A stretch of 64,000 bases of DNA from Rhizobium sp. CFBP 8762 (GCF_014841565.1 NZ_JACYUD010000001.1:860753-924752); one strand, 5' to 3'; shown: positions 55,153-64,000, counted from the first letter of the stretch. Notes: generated from the sequence alone by a model not told the origin. Made by a program: numbers and translations.

Positions 55153-55836
55153 ATGCAGGTGGGAAACGCACGATATCTGAAACCGGAGGACGTTCCTGAG
55201 ATTGTACCGGTGTTTCCATTGACCGGCGGCCTGCTGCTTCCCGGCGCACAATTACCCCTTAACATATTCGAGCCACGCTATCTGTCTATGGTGGATGATG
55301 CCCTGGCTGGAAAACGCCTGATTGGTATTATCCAGCCTGCGCTCACCGCCATGACACAGGAGGAAAGCCCGGTTGCGCCGCAAGCGCCTTTGAGCCCGAT
55401 TGGTGGCCTCGGTCGGCTGACATCGTTTGCCGAGACCGGTGATGGGCGCTATGTCATATCACTAACCGGCATTTGCCGGTTTCGTTTGTTTGAAGAGGCT
55501 TCGAGCAACAAGGTCTACCGCCAGTTCAAGATCGCGCCCTTCGCCGCCGATCTGACCACCAGCGAGGATGACAGCCAGGTCAACCGCCCTGCCCTTCTCA
55601 GCGCTTTCAAGGCATATCTGAAGGCCAACAAGCTGGAAGCGGACTGGGACAGCGTGGAGAGAGCCAACAACACGACGCTCGTCAACTCCATGTCGATGAT
55701 GTCGCCCTTCAGCCCGGCTGAAAAGCAGGCCTTGCTGGAAGCACCGGATTTGAAAACCCGGGCAGAAACGCTGATTGCCATTACCGAAATGGTACTGGCG
55801 CGCTCATCCGGCGATTTCGACAGCGTTCTGCAATAG
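55153..55836 (+). CDS. LON substrate-binding-domain protein
   Basis: A 227-residue stand-alone LON N-terminal domain without the ATPase or protease parts. The motif [27 protein letters not shown] near the start and the [26 protein letters not shown] core are typical. Such proteins are widespread in alphaproteobacteria between the CnoX-like and Trm112-like genes, but their role is not established. Start ATG at 55153. It lies 7 bases before the Trm112-like gene. Confidence 0.9.
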   Translation: MQVGNARYLKPEDVPEIVPVFPLTGGLLLPGAQLPLNIFEPRYLSMVDDALAGKRLIGIIQPALTAMTQEESPVAPQAPLSPIGGLGRLTSFAETGDGRYVISLTGICRFRLFEEASSNKVYRQFKIAPFAADLTTSEDDSQVNRPALLSAFKAYLKANKLEADWDSVERANNTTLVNSMSMMSPFSPAEKQALLEAPDLKTRAETLIAITEMVLARSSGDFDSVLQ

Positions 55837-55843
55837 GTGCGTC

Positions 55844-56032
55844 ATGGATGTAAATACCAGCAAGGTTGACCCGAAGCTTCTGGAACTGCTCGTTTGCCCG
55901 CTGACGAAAACCACGCTGAATTATGACTCGCAAGCCAATGAGCTGATTTCCAAAAAGGCAAGTTTGGCCTACCCGATCCGGGACGGGATTCCGATCATGT
56001 TGATTTCAGAAGCGCGCAAGCTTGAGGTCTAA
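55844..56032 (+). CDS. Trm112-like/UPF0434 small protein
   Basis: A 62-residue protein with [17 protein letters not shown] and [17 protein letters not shown], the UPF0434 (YcaR/Trm112-like) signature. In eukaryotes and archaea Trm112 is an activating partner of methyltransferases; the bacterial role is unclear. Only one cysteine of the first zinc knuckle is present, as is common in this group. Start ATG at 55844. Confidence 0.9.
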   Translation: MDVNTSKVDPKLLELLVCPLTKTTLNYDSQANELISKKASLAYPIRDGIPIMLISEARKLEV

Positions 56033-56074
56033 ACCTCTTGTTTTGTCGCATTCGGAGAGTCAAAGGCCGTCGCT

Positions 56075-57289
56075 TTAGATTGGCTGCCCCGCGAGCAAAC
56101 GCGGATTGCGCTGTCCTGTCGTTCCCGAAGCCTGTCCGATGAAGAACGATTTCAGCGATGGCATTCGTTCCACCAGACCAAGCCCGATATCGCGGGCAAC
56201 ACGAATCGGTGTTGAATCGTTGGAAAACAGCCGGTTCAGCACGTCGGTCGTTACCCCCATGCGGAACGTATCGAACCGCCGCCAGGTCTGGTAACGCTCC
56301 AGAATCGTCAGTGAGCCGATATCCAGTCCCAGCCGGTCGGCCTCCACCACCGTTTCGGCCAAAGCTGCGACGTCCTTGAACCCAAGGTTCAGACCCTGTC
56401 CGGAAATCGGGTGAATGCCATGGGCAGCGTCGCCAGCCAGCGCAAAACGCGGGGCCACGAACTGGCGGGCAAGCGTCAGCCCCAACGGGAACGCCTGCTT
56501 CTTGCCGACCACCTTCAGCGCGCCCAGCTTGTGGCCGAACCGGCGCTCCAGCTCATCCTCAAAAATCAGATCATCGCTCTCGATCAATCGGTTGGCATCT
56601 TCCGTACGCTCGGTCCACACCAGTGACGAACGGTTGTTGGCCAGCGGCAACACAGCAAACGGACCAGCGGGCAGGAAATGCTCCTCCGCCGTGCCATCAT
56701 GCGGGCGCTCATGCTCAACCGTGGTGACGATGCCGGACTGACCGTAATTCCAGCTCACGGTCTTGATACCAGCTGCATCGCGCAGCCGTGATTTGACGCC
56801 ATCGCAGGCCACCAGCAGGCGAGCTTCGAGTGTCTCGCCGTTTTGCAGCGTGACAACAACACTATGGTCGCCCGTCTTGAAGGATTGCGCCATGGTTGAC
56901 TGGCGAATCTCGATGCCGAGGGTGTCGCACGCCTTGCGCAGCGCGCCGACCATGGCAACATTGGGCACCATATGGGCAAAGGGCGTGCCGTCATCGGTCA
57001 CACCATCGAATGTCAGAAAGACAGGCCGCACCGGATCGGCGGTTTTCGAGTCGGTAATCACCATGCGGCGGATGGGCTCGGCCTGCGGGGCAATCTCGTC
57101 CCACACGCCCAGCACATCCAGCATGTTGGAGGCGGCAGCGGCGATGGCGGATGCCCGCTCGTCGCGTTGCCAAACGCCTTCCGGCGCACCGTCGATGACG
57201 GTGACCGCCAGATGCGGCGCTGCCTTGCGGATCGATACGGCGAGCGACAGGCCGACATAGCCGCCGCCAGCAATCAGTACATCGATCAT
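56075..57289 (-). CDS. UbiH/UbiF-type FAD-dependent ubiquinone biosynthesis hydroxylase
   Basis: A 404-residue flavoprotein monooxygenase. FAD-binding GGGYVGLSLAVSIRKAA is at the N-terminus, the DG motif is ACDGVKSRLRDAAG, and the second FAD motif FALAGDAAHGIHPISGQGLNLGFKDVAAL is near 280-310, the UbiH/UbiF/VisC family signature. It hydroxylates the ring of ubiquinone precursors, but which carbon cannot be told from sequence. Start ATG at 57289 with AGGAGA upstream. It is divergent from tesB. Confidence 0.9.
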   Translation of the reverse strand: MIDVLIAGGGYVGLSLAVSIRKAAPHLAVTVIDGAPEGVWQRDERASAIAAAASNMLDVLGVWDEIAPQAEPIRRMVITDSKTADPVRPVFLTFDGVTDDGTPFAHMVPNVAMVGALRKACDTLGIEIRQSTMAQSFKTGDHSVVVTLQNGETLEARLLVACDGVKSRLRDAAGIKTVSWNYGQSGIVTTVEHERPHDGTAEEHFLPAGPFAVLPLANNRSSLVWTERTEDANRLIESDDLIFEDELERRFGHKLGALKVVGKKQAFPLGLTLARQFVAPRFALAGDAAHGIHPISGQGLNLGFKDVAALAETVVEADRLGLDIGSLTILERYQTWRRFDTFRMGVTTDVLNRLFSNDSTPIRVARDIGLGLVERMPSLKSFFIGQASGTTGQRNPRLLAGQPI

Positions 57290-57370
57290 TGCATTCTCCT
57301 GTGATCCCAGCCTATGCCGTTGTATATAGAGCATGCTGACCTGATTTCATACCTCTGGAGAATGGCCCAA

Positions 57371-58267
57371 ATGTCGCGCCCGCCCGAAGCACCAACTGAA
57401 ACACCTAGCGCCATGGAAGGCCTGCTGGCCACGCTGGACCTGACACAAACCGGTGAGGATCGCTTTCAGGGCGTCAGTCCGCAAGTGGGCTGGCAGCGTG
57501 TGTTCGGCGGGCAAGTCATCGCGCAGGCGCTGATGGCGGCATGCCGGACCGTTGAGGCCGACCGCCATGTGCATTCGCTTCACGCCTACTTCATGCGCCC
57601 CGGCGACCCCTCCGTTCCCATCGACTATGAAGCAGAACGGATGCGCGATGGCCGCAGCTTTGCCACACGGCGCGTGGTGGCCAGTCAGCATGGTCAGGCC
57701 ATCTTTGCCCTCTCGGCCTCATTCCAGTTCGACGAAGACGGCTTCGAGCATCAGATCGAAATGCCCGATGTACCGATGCCCGATACACTGCCGGGCGAGC
57801 AGGAGATTCGCGACTCGGTTTTGAAACATGCGCCGGCAGGCATAAGACGCTACTGGCAGCAACCACGCCCGATTGAGATTCGCCCCGTTCTGCTGAAACG
57901 CTACTTTGCCCGCGATGCGCTGGAGCCCGTACAGGATGTGTGGGTGCGTGCCACCGGCCCTGTCCCGAATGATCGCCATATGCAGGCCGTTGTGCTGGCT
58001 TACCTGTCCGACATGACACTGCTGGACACCTCGCTCCACGCCCACGGCACGTCAATTTTCGATCCTAGCCTGCAAGTCGCCAGTATCGACCATGCCATGT
58101 GGTTTCATCGGCCTTTTTCCTTCGATGACTGGCTGCTGTACACGCAGGATAGCCCAAGCGCCTCAGGTAGCCGGGGCATGAACCGCGGCAGCCTGTTCAA
58201 CCGGCAAGGGCAGTTGATTGCGTCAGTTGCGCAGGAAGGTTTGATTCGGAAAAAGGCAAACGCCTAA
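57371..58267 (+). CDS. tesB: acyl-CoA thioesterase II
   Basis: A 298-residue double hot-dog thioesterase that hydrolyses medium and long acyl-CoA. GWQRVFGGQVIAQALMAACRTV in the first half, SLHAYFMRPGDPSVPIDYEAERMRDGRSFATRRV, and a C-terminal SIDHAMWFHRPFSFDDWLLY with the catalytic Asp region are diagnostic. I start at the ATG at 57371, as GGAG is 10 bases upstream; the ATG at 57362 is too close to it. Confidence 0.94.
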   Translation: MSRPPEAPTETPSAMEGLLATLDLTQTGEDRFQGVSPQVGWQRVFGGQVIAQALMAACRTVEADRHVHSLHAYFMRPGDPSVPIDYEAERMRDGRSFATRRVVASQHGQAIFALSASFQFDEDGFEHQIEMPDVPMPDTLPGEQEIRDSVLKHAPAGIRRYWQQPRPIEIRPVLLKRYFARDALEPVQDVWVRATGPVPNDRHMQAVVLAYLSDMTLLDTSLHAHGTSIFDPSLQVASIDHAMWFHRPFSFDDWLLYTQDSPSASGSRGMNRGSLFNRQGQLIASVAQEGLIRKKANA

Positions 58268-58325
58268 ATCAGCGCCAATTTTTCAATAATGATTACTTTT
58301 TAATCAACCGCAATCGTTCATTTCG

Positions 58326-58355
58326 GCAGCGCAGCCTAATCTCTGCGCTGCTTTT
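58326..58355 (+). terminator. rho-independent terminator after tesB
   Basis: GCAGCGCAG pairs perfectly with CTGCGCTGC over nine bases around an 8-base loop, followed by TTTT. It lies 58 bases after the tesB stop and about 65 bases before the sigma-54 promoter, so a second role as an activator-binding dyad is possible. Confidence 0.7.
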
Positions 58356-58401
58356 CTATTTCTTTCATATATTTCAATTACTTATAACATGCCTTCGAAT
58401 C

Positions 58402-58417
58402 TGGCACGGCCCTTGAA
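58402..58417 (+). promoter_or_regulatory. sigma-54 (-24/-12) promoter of glnK-amtB
   Basis: TGGCACGGCCCTTGAA matches the sigma-54 consensus TGGCAC-N5-TTGCA at all but one base. It lies 65 bases before the glnK ATG, and NtrC would be the expected activator in rhizobia. Confidence 0.8.
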
Positions 58418-58481
58418 TGGTAATAGCAGGCCCCGCGTCTTTTTTGCGCCTGGGGCAGCCGGAAACGAATGGGGAAGCCAG

Positions 58482-58820
58482 ATGAAAATTGTGATGGCCA
58501 TTATCAAGCCGTTCAAACTCGATGAGGTGCGCGAAGCGCTGACCGCTGTCGGCATTCAGGGCCTGACGGTCACGGAAGTCAAAGGTTACGGCCGCCAGAA
58601 GGGGCACACGGAAATCTACCGTGGCACGGAATACGCCGTCAGCTTTCTGCCAAAACTCAAGATCGAGATCGCGGTCGCGTCCGAAATTGCCGACAGGGCC
58701 GTTGAAGCCATCGCATCCGCCGCCAAGACCGGCCAGATCGGCGACGGCAAGATTTTCGTTTATTCGATCGATCATGCCGTGCGTATCCGCACCGGCGAAA
58801 CCAATAGCGAAGCGCTGTAA
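58482..58820 (+). CDS. glnK: PII nitrogen-regulatory protein GlnK
   Basis: A 112-residue trimeric PII protein. The uridylylated tyrosine is Tyr51 in the T-loop (GRQKGHTEIYRGTEY), and the C-terminal signature TGQIGDGKIFVYSIDHAVRIRTGE is complete. It binds AmtB to block ammonium uptake when nitrogen is plentiful. The ATG at 58482 has GGGGAAG upstream. It is followed directly by amtB and preceded by a sigma-54 promoter, so it should be induced on nitrogen limitation. Confidence 0.97.
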   Translation: MKIVMAIIKPFKLDEVREALTAVGIQGLTVTEVKGYGRQKGHTEIYRGTEYAVSFLPKLKIEIAVASEIADRAVEAIASAAKTGQIGDGKIFVYSIDHAVRIRTGETNSEAL

Positions 58821-58847
58821 GTGACTGTTCAGGGGAGCACCAAGTCC

Positions 58848-60209
58848 ATGTCTTCATTCAAGATTTCAACTCTTCTGGCCGGTGTGGGCGCAGCGACGGT
58901 CGCGACACTTGCACCGCTGGTCGCGTTTGCGCAGGAGGCCGTCGCACCGGCGGCAGAAGTTGCCGCAGCCGCGCCTTTGCCCGAAAAGGCCGATACGGCC
59001 TTTATGTATATCGCCACCATCCTCGTTCTCTTCATGGTCGTTCCGGGTCTGGCCCTGTTCTATGGTGGCCTTGTGCGCGCCAAGAACATGCTGTCCGTAC
59101 TGATGCAGACCACCATGATTGCGGCTGTGATGATGCTGGTATGGGTAACCTACGGCTATTCCTTCGCATTCGGCGGGTCCACCAGCGCGTTCTTCGGGGG
59201 CTTCGGCAAGCTTTTCCTTAGTGGCGTTACCGTTGACAGCACGTCTGCCACCTTCAGCGAGGGCGTTGTCATTCCCGAATACATCTTCATCTGCTTCCAG
59301 ATGACATTTGCCTGCATTACACCGGCGCTGATCATCGGTGCTTTTGCCGAGCGTATTCGCTTTTCCGCCGTTATCCTGTTCACGATTCTCTGGGCAACAT
59401 TCGTTTACTTCCCCGTTGCACACATGGTCTGGGATGCAAACGGCTACATTTTCAAGATGGGCGCGCTTGATTTTGCTGGCGGCACGGTTGTGCATATCAA
59501 CGCCGGCATTGCAGGCCTCGTCGGTGCCATCGTCATCGGCCAGCGTACAGGCTTCGGCAAGGACATGATGGCACCCCATTCCATGACACTGACCATGGTC
59601 GGCGCTGCCATGCTGTGGGTGGGCTGGTTCGGCTTTAACGCCGGTTCCAACCTCGAAGTTGGTGGCGGCGCGCTGCTCGGCACCATCAACACCTTCGTTG
59701 CCACTGCTGCTGCTATCGTTTCGTGGTCGCTGGTTGAAAACTTTGCACGCGGCAAGGCTTCCATGCTCGGCGGCGTTTCCGGCATGGTTGCTGGCCTCGT
59801 TGCCATCACCCCTGCTGCCGGTTCGGTTGGGCCGATGGGCGCTATCGTTCTCGGTCTCATCGTTTCGCCGATCTGCTACTTCTTCGTCGCAACAGTCAAA
59901 AACAAGTTCGGCTATGACGACACGGCAGACGTGTTCGGCATTCACGGCGTTGGTGGCATCATCGGTGCTCTCGGCACCGGCATCTTCACAGCCCCATCGC
60001 TGGGCGGCACAGGCGGTGCGGACTTCTCGATTGCCGGTCAGCTGGTCACACAGGCCACTGCCGTTCTCATCACCATTGTCTGGTGCGGCGTGGTGTCCTT
60101 CATCCTCTACAAGATTGTAGATGCCATCGTCGGCCTGCGTGTGCCTGTTGAAGCCGAGCGGGAAGGCCTTGACCTCTCCTCGCATGGTGAAGCGGCCTAC
60201 CACAGCTAA
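58848..60209 (+). CDS. amtB: ammonium transporter AmtB
   Basis: A 453-residue Amt/Rh-family channel with an N-terminal signal sequence (ending near AFA, residue 28) and 11 membrane segments. The conserved D in PALIIGAFAERIRFS, the twin-histidine region with FGIHGVGGIIGALGTG and FVYFPVAHMVW are visible. The likely start is the ATG at 58848 after GGGGAG; a GTG at 58821 directly after the glnK stop is the alternative. It is cotranscribed with glnK and followed by a strong terminator. Confidence 0.97.
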   Translation: MSSFKISTLLAGVGAATVATLAPLVAFAQEAVAPAAEVAAAAPLPEKADTAFMYIATILVLFMVVPGLALFYGGLVRAKNMLSVLMQTTMIAAVMMLVWVTYGYSFAFGGSTSAFFGGFGKLFLSGVTVDSTSATFSEGVVIPEYIFICFQMTFACITPALIIGAFAERIRFSAVILFTILWATFVYFPVAHMVWDANGYIFKMGALDFAGGTVVHINAGIAGLVGAIVIGQRTGFGKDMMAPHSMTLTMVGAAMLWVGWFGFNAGSNLEVGGGALLGTINTFVATAAAIVSWSLVENFARGKASMLGGVSGMVAGLVAITPAAGSVGPMGAIVLGLIVSPICYFFVATVKNKFGYDDTADVFGIHGVGGIIGALGTGIFTAPSLGGTGGADFSIAGQLVTQATAVLITIVWCGVVSFILYKIVDAIVGLRVPVEAEREGLDLSSHGEAAYHS

Positions 60210-60235
60210 AAACAACTCAAAGAGCGTGCCAACTT

Positions 60236-60266
60236 GCCCGGATCTGTCTCAGATCCGGGCTTTTTT
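60236..60266 (+). terminator. rho-independent terminator after amtB
   Basis: GCCCGGATCTG pairs perfectly with CAGATCCGGGC around TCT, followed by six T. It is among the strongest terminators in the window. Confidence 0.93.
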
Positions 60267-60430
60267 GTTGGTAGAGTTGGGTTTTCGCAGCACAACCACC
60301 CATGGTTAATGTCACATTAACTGTCGGGTTCTACTCTGGCCGCTCTTCAAGGGGTAACCGCGTGTGCGCGGCAGGCACACTCCGTTCGGGCACTGCCCGG
60401 ACGTGATACCAGAACGGGCAAGCAGGCAAG

Positions 60431-63025
60431 ATGAGCAGAAGCAATCCAGCAGTGTTTGACAGCCAATCCGAACGGTTCGTGCTGACCACCTTCGTATGGC
60501 GGCAGGTTGCCGCGCTCGCCGGGTTTGCGCTATTGGCGCTTTTGGGGCTGGCTGTGGCTGCGCTCTCCACCTGGAATGTTGCCGATCCCAGCTTCTCCTT
60601 TGCCACCGGTGCGGAACCGACGAACATTCTGGGCACGGGCGGTGCGGCGTTTGCCGATCTATTCATGCAGTTCTTTGGCCTTGCCAGCGTCATGGCGCTG
60701 CTGCCTGCCCTTGCCTGGGCGCGTGTGCTGATCCGCGCCAAGCGGTTTGATCGCATTCCGCGGCGTTTGGCGGCGTGGTTTGGCGGTTCGGTTCTGGCGT
60801 CAGCAACGCTCAGCTGTATCGCCCCGCCCGTCACATGGCCGCTGCCAAGCGGGCTCGGCGGCGTATTCGGCGATATGATCCTGCGCTTTCCGGCTCTGTT
60901 TATCGGCACCTACCCCACCGGCACGTTCGCCACCATTCTGGCGGTGGTGTTTGCCGTGCCCGCACTCTGGTTGCTGGTCTACAGCGCCGGTCTCATCGGC
61001 GTCAGCGATGCGCCGGAACCGGACGAGCAGGACGTGTCACAGACGCCATCCAAAGCCATCAGCATCCAAGACGGCCAGGACGAGCGCGAGGGACCATTGA
61101 CGCTGGCCTTCGGCGCGCTGACCCATGTGTGGTTTACCGGCCAGGCCCGTATCCGCCGTATTTTCGGCTTGACGGGGCGAAAGGCTGCCCAGCGCGATTA
61201 CGATGAGCCCTATGATTTCAACAATGACGAATTCGGCACCCTGAACGAGCCGGTCCGCGCCAAGGGCAAGACCAGTGTTCAACCCGGTCAGCGCGTCGAG
61301 CCGTCGCTGGATCGCTCGGAACGCCGCGTCGTCGCGGCCCCGCCGATGGGGTTCGATGACGATACCAATGACGATGAGAATGACGACGCCCCGTTCGATA
61401 TCGCACCGCCGCGCGGCGTGATTGTGGATGATGAGGCACCCTATCTGGCACCGCGCAAGGCTGCCGCCAAAGTCGCCACCCCACGGCCTCCCCAGTCCAA
61501 CGGCACGTTTACCCTGCCACCGCTGCAGTTTCTGGCAGAGCCGAAAAATGTGCAACGCGATGCAACGCTGTCCGCCGATGCGCTGGAGCAGAACGCCCGT
61601 CTTCTCGAAGGCGTTCTGGAAGATTTTGGTGTGAAGGGTGAAATCATTCACGTCCGTCCCGGGCCGGTCGTCACCCTCTATGAGCTGGAACCGGCTCCTG
61701 GCATCAAATCTTCGCGTGTGATCGGTCTGGCCGATGATATTGCGCGCTCCATGAGCGCCATTGCCGCCCGCGTGGCGGTCGTGCCGGGCCGCAACGCCAT
61801 CGGCATTGAGCTGCCCAACCAGCGCCGTGAGACCGTGTACCTGCGTGAACTCATCGGCTCGCGTGATTTCGAATCCAGCAAGGCGCGTCTTGCCATGGCG
61901 CTCGGCAAGACCATTGGTGGCGAACCGGTGATCACAGACATCGCCAAGATGCCGCACCTTCTGGTAGCAGGCACCACAGGCTCGGGTAAATCCGTTGCCA
62001 TCAACACCATGATCCTGTCGATCCTGTACCGCATGACGCCGGACCAGTGCCGCCTGATCATGATCGACCCGAAAATGCTGGAACTTTCCGTCTATGACGG
62101 TATTCCGCATCTGCTTTCGCCTGTTGTGACCGATCCGAAAAAGGCCGTGGTAGCGCTGAAATGGACCGTGCGGGAGATGGAAGAGCGCTACAAAAAAATG
62201 TCCAAGATTGGCGTGCGCAACATTGATGGCTTCAACAGCCGCGTGGAGCAGGCACTGGCCAAGGGCGAAGCGATTTCACGTACGGTGCAGACGGGCTTTG
62301 ACCGCCAGACCGGCGAGGCCGTGTATGAAACGGAAGAGTTCGACCTCAAAGCGCTGCCCTATATTGTTGTCGTGATCGATGAAATGGCCGACCTGATGAT
62401 GGTGGCGGGCAAGGATATTGAAGGTGCGGTACAGCGCTTGGCACAGATGGCGCGTGCCGCTGGCATCCATGTCATCATGGCGACGCAGCGCCCGTCCGTG
62501 GATGTGATCACCGGCACCATCAAGGCCAACTTCCCCACCCGCATTTCGTTTCAGGTGACCTCCAAGATCGACAGCCGCACCATTCTGGGCGAGCAGGGTG
62601 CCGAACAACTGCTGGGCATGGGCGACATGCTCTATATGGCCGGTGGCGGCCGCATTCAGCGCGTGCACGGTCCTTTCGTCTCCGATTCCGAGGTGGAAGA
62701 GGTCGTGGCCTACCTCAAGACACAAGGCTCCCCGCAATACCTCGATGCCATTACCGAGGAAGATGAGGATGAGGCCGATGGCGGCGGACCGGTCGGCAGC
62801 GGCAATCTGGCCGACTCGGACGACCCTTACGATCAGGCTGTTGCCGTGGTGCTGCGTGATGGCAAGGCATCCACCTCCTACATCCAGCGCCGTCTGGGCA
62901 TTGGCTATAACCGCGCGGCCTCGTTAATCGAACGCATGGAGCAGGAGGGTATCATCAGCCCTGCCAACCACGCCGGAAAACGCGAAATTCTGGTGCCAAC
63001 CGAAGACGAGATAACCGGCCTTTGA
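60431..63025 (+). CDS. ftsK: DNA translocase FtsK
   Basis: An 864-residue septal DNA pump that drives chromosome-dimer resolution and segregation. Four membrane helices lie in the first 200 residues, followed by a low-complexity linker (about 200-360), the motor domain with Walker A (VAGTTGSGKSVAINTM) and Walker B (VVVIDEMADLMM), and the C-terminal gamma winged helix (TSYIQRRLGIGYNRAASLIERME) that reads KOPS. The linker is short relative to E. coli FtsK, usual for alphaproteobacteria. The upstream 221 bases hold the amtB terminator and the ftsK promoter. Confidence 0.97.
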   Translation: MSRSNPAVFDSQSERFVLTTFVWRQVAALAGFALLALLGLAVAALSTWNVADPSFSFATGAEPTNILGTGGAAFADLFMQFFGLASVMALLPALAWARVLIRAKRFDRIPRRLAAWFGGSVLASATLSCIAPPVTWPLPSGLGGVFGDMILRFPALFIGTYPTGTFATILAVVFAVPALWLLVYSAGLIGVSDAPEPDEQDVSQTPSKAISIQDGQDEREGPLTLAFGALTHVWFTGQARIRRIFGLTGRKAAQRDYDEPYDFNNDEFGTLNEPVRAKGKTSVQPGQRVEPSLDRSERRVVAAPPMGFDDDTNDDENDDAPFDIAPPRGVIVDDEAPYLAPRKAAAKVATPRPPQSNGTFTLPPLQFLAEPKNVQRDATLSADALEQNARLLEGVLEDFGVKGEIIHVRPGPVVTLYELEPAPGIKSSRVIGLADDIARSMSAIAARVAVVPGRNAIGIELPNQRRETVYLRELIGSRDFESSKARLAMALGKTIGGEPVITDIAKMPHLLVAGTTGSGKSVAINTMILSILYRMTPDQCRLIMIDPKMLELSVYDGIPHLLSPVVTDPKKAVVALKWTVREMEERYKKMSKIGVRNIDGFNSRVEQALAKGEAISRTVQTGFDRQTGEAVYETEEFDLKALPYIVVVIDEMADLMMVAGKDIEGAVQRLAQMARAAGIHVIMATQRPSVDVITGTIKANFPTRISFQVTSKIDSRTILGEQGAEQLLGMGDMLYMAGGGRIQRVHGPFVSDSEVEEVVAYLKTQGSPQYLDAITEEDEDEADGGGPVGSGNLADSDDPYDQAVAVVLRDGKASTSYIQRRLGIGYNRAASLIERMEQEGIISPANHAGKREILVPTEDEITGL

Positions 63026-63155
63026 CCATACAGTGTGCTCAAACGCCTTGACGATGCCGCACTTGGTATCCACATCTGGGGCCTGAACCTGATATGCGCA
63101 TTCGGCAGATTGAAAGCGTCGTTGCTTTTGATCGGACATGCTTCTGGAGACATTC

Positions 63156-63830
63156 ATGACGAAACTTGACAAGCCCGCAGTTCCCACCTTTGCTCCCGGC
63201 GCGCTGACCCGCCGGTCCCTGTTGGTGGGTGGGCTTGCCGCGTGTGTCGTGGTGGGCTTGGCCGGCATGTTGCCAGCGCCTGCTATGGCACAGGCCGGAA
63301 GTGCTGCCCAGCGCATCGCCAATCATTTCGCCAGTGTGAAAACCATGTCGGGCGAATTCATGCAGTTCAGCCCGTCCGGCCAGCAGACGGGTGGCAAGTT
63401 CTTCATCTCCCGCCCCGGCAAGATCCGCTTCAATTACGATGCCCCGTCCCCCATGCGTGTCATTTCCGATGGGCGCTCCGTCGTCATCGGCAACAGACAG
63501 TTGAAAACCTGGGATCTGTACCCGCTGAGCAAGACGCCACTCAACCTGCTTCTGGGCGACACCATCGATCTCTCCGCCAAAATGGTGCGCGATGTAAAGG
63601 AAGAGCCTGACCTCACGACTATTGTTCTTGGCGACAAGACCATTTTCGGCGACTCCACCATCACCATGATGTTCGATCCGAAGACTTATGATTTGCGCCA
63701 GTGGACCATTCGCGATGCGCAGGGCAAGGATACATCCGTGATGATTTTCAATGTGCGCGCAGGCGTGGCGCTGAACGATGGCATCTTCGCCATTCCTTAT
63801 GACGAAGTGCGCGGCAACAAAAACCGCTGA
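63156..63830 (+). CDS. lolA: outer-membrane lipoprotein carrier protein LolA
   Basis: Carries lipoproteins across the periplasm to the outer membrane. The 224-residue product has an N-terminal signal sequence with a twin-arginine-like RRSLLVGG and a cleavage site near AMA-QA (about residue 46). The LolA fold shows in FASVKTMSGEFMQFSPSGQQTGGKFFISRPGKIRFNYD. The ATG at 63156 has GGAGA 8 bases upstream; a start at 63138 adds six residues. It follows ftsK by 130 bases, a conserved alphaproteobacterial neighbour. Confidence 0.93.
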   Translation: MTKLDKPAVPTFAPGALTRRSLLVGGLAACVVVGLAGMLPAPAMAQAGSAAQRIANHFASVKTMSGEFMQFSPSGQQTGGKFFISRPGKIRFNYDAPSPMRVISDGRSVVIGNRQLKTWDLYPLSKTPLNLLLGDTIDLSAKMVRDVKEEPDLTTIVLGDKTIFGDSTITMMFDPKTYDLRQWTIRDAQGKDTSVMIFNVRAGVALNDGIFAIPYDEVRGNKNR

Positions 63831-63852
63831 TTATGTATGACAGCTTGTGGAG

Positions 63853-63880
63853 AAGCCGCCGGCAACCCTGTCCGCGGCTT
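63853..63880 (+). terminator. probable terminator after lolA
   Basis: AAGCCGC pairs with GCGGCTT around a 14-base loop, followed by TGTT. The T-run is short. Confidence 0.5.
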
Positions 63881-63930
63881 TGTTCTCTGTTATGGCAGCA
63901 TGATTGACCGTTTTACGCCAAGGGATTTTC

Positions 63931-64000
63931 ATGACCTTCTCGGTTGCCACCTGGAACATTAACTCCGTGCGTCTCAGAATGCCGCTGGTTGAGCACTTCT
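63931..64000 (+). CDS. xthA: exodeoxyribonuclease III, 5' part only
   Basis: The window ends 23 codons into this gene. The visible part, with FSVATWNINSVRLR, is the N-terminal signature of the exonuclease III/AP-endonuclease family, where the Asn of WNIN is an active-site residue. The full enzyme removes abasic sites and 3' blocking groups. It follows lolA by 100 bases in the same direction; the rest lies beyond the window. Confidence 0.82.
   Translation, partial: MTFSVATWNINSVRLRMPLVEHF

Noticed and set aside
58866-60215. 449-codon minus-strand frame opposite amtB
   Set aside because: It is rich in Asn, Asp, Gly and His with no hydrophobic or domain pattern, as expected of a shadow of a membrane-protein gene.
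1-64000. CRISPR arrays, insertion sequences, prophage or integrase genes
   Set aside because: No regularly spaced direct repeats, transposase motifs or phage genes were seen. The tRNA-Gly gene has no flanking partial duplicate that would suggest an attachment site.

Overview
The window reads as a chromosomal segment of an alphaproteobacterium of the Hyphomicrobiales, most probably Rhizobiaceae. This rests on gene order (lptC-lptA-lptB-rpoN-hpf-ptsN; grpE/hrcA/rph/rdgB/hemW; cnoX-like/LON-domain/Trm112-like; glnK-amtB-ftsK-lolA-xthA), on a complete aerobic cob set, and on palindromic intergenic repeats of the rhizobial mosaic (RIME) type. The genus cannot be fixed by reading alone. Coding density is high and no gene-free stretch exceeds about 255 bases. 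No insertion sequence, prophage or CRISPR array was seen.

Layout. 1-5.2 kb, mostly minus strand: an unknown membrane protein (cut by the edge), lspA, a SpoU-type RNA methyltransferase, an RlmI-like methyltransferase, a CoxG-like protein, a LapA-domain protein, ihfB and sppA. 5.4-10.7 kb, plus strand: LPS export (lptC, lptA, lptB), sigma-54 (rpoN), ribosome hibernation factor and ptsN. 10.8-15.4 kb: grpE and hrcA facing rph, rdgB and hemW. 15.5-17.1 kb: an uncharacterised dehydrogenase-like gene with its own TetR regulator. 17.1-25.3 kb: a full histidine-to-glutamate locus, hutIHGUD on the minus strand and hutF-hutC on the plus strand, around a perfect HutC-type palindrome. 25.4-27.7 kb: a YdeP-type molybdoenzyme. 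27.7-31.5 kb: an osmoprotectant ABC transporter in the osmF-yehY-yehX-yehW order.

31.6-45.2 kb is the main accessory block. A ten-gene minus-strand operon holds a sugar ABC importer, a mutarotase and enzymes matching the oxidative L-fucose route down to L-lactate. A divergent IclR regulator and lactonase-like hydrolase follow, then a two-gene unit of a type III CoA-transferase and a substrate-binding-protein fold without a signal peptide. The FAH-type hydrolase expected to make pyruvate and L-lactate is not in the window, while a MaoC-fold protein and a CoA-transferase are.

45.3-53.3 kb: a ferritin-like DUF892 protein, then cobF-G-H-I-J-(K)-L-M, which holds all eight enzymes from precorrin-2 to hydrogenobyrinate by the oxygen-dependent route, then tRNA-Gly. 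53.5-64 kb: an aminoacyl-tRNA editing protein, a thioredoxin-TPR chaperone, a LON-domain protein, a Trm112-like protein, a UbiH-type hydroxylase, tesB, glnK-amtB behind a clear sigma-54 promoter, ftsK, lolA and the start of an exonuclease III gene.

The most unusual non-coding signals are two families of palindromic repeats that sit at gene ends. One pair keeps its hairpin through compensatory base changes, and several copies start in, or immediately at, the neighbouring gene's stop codon.
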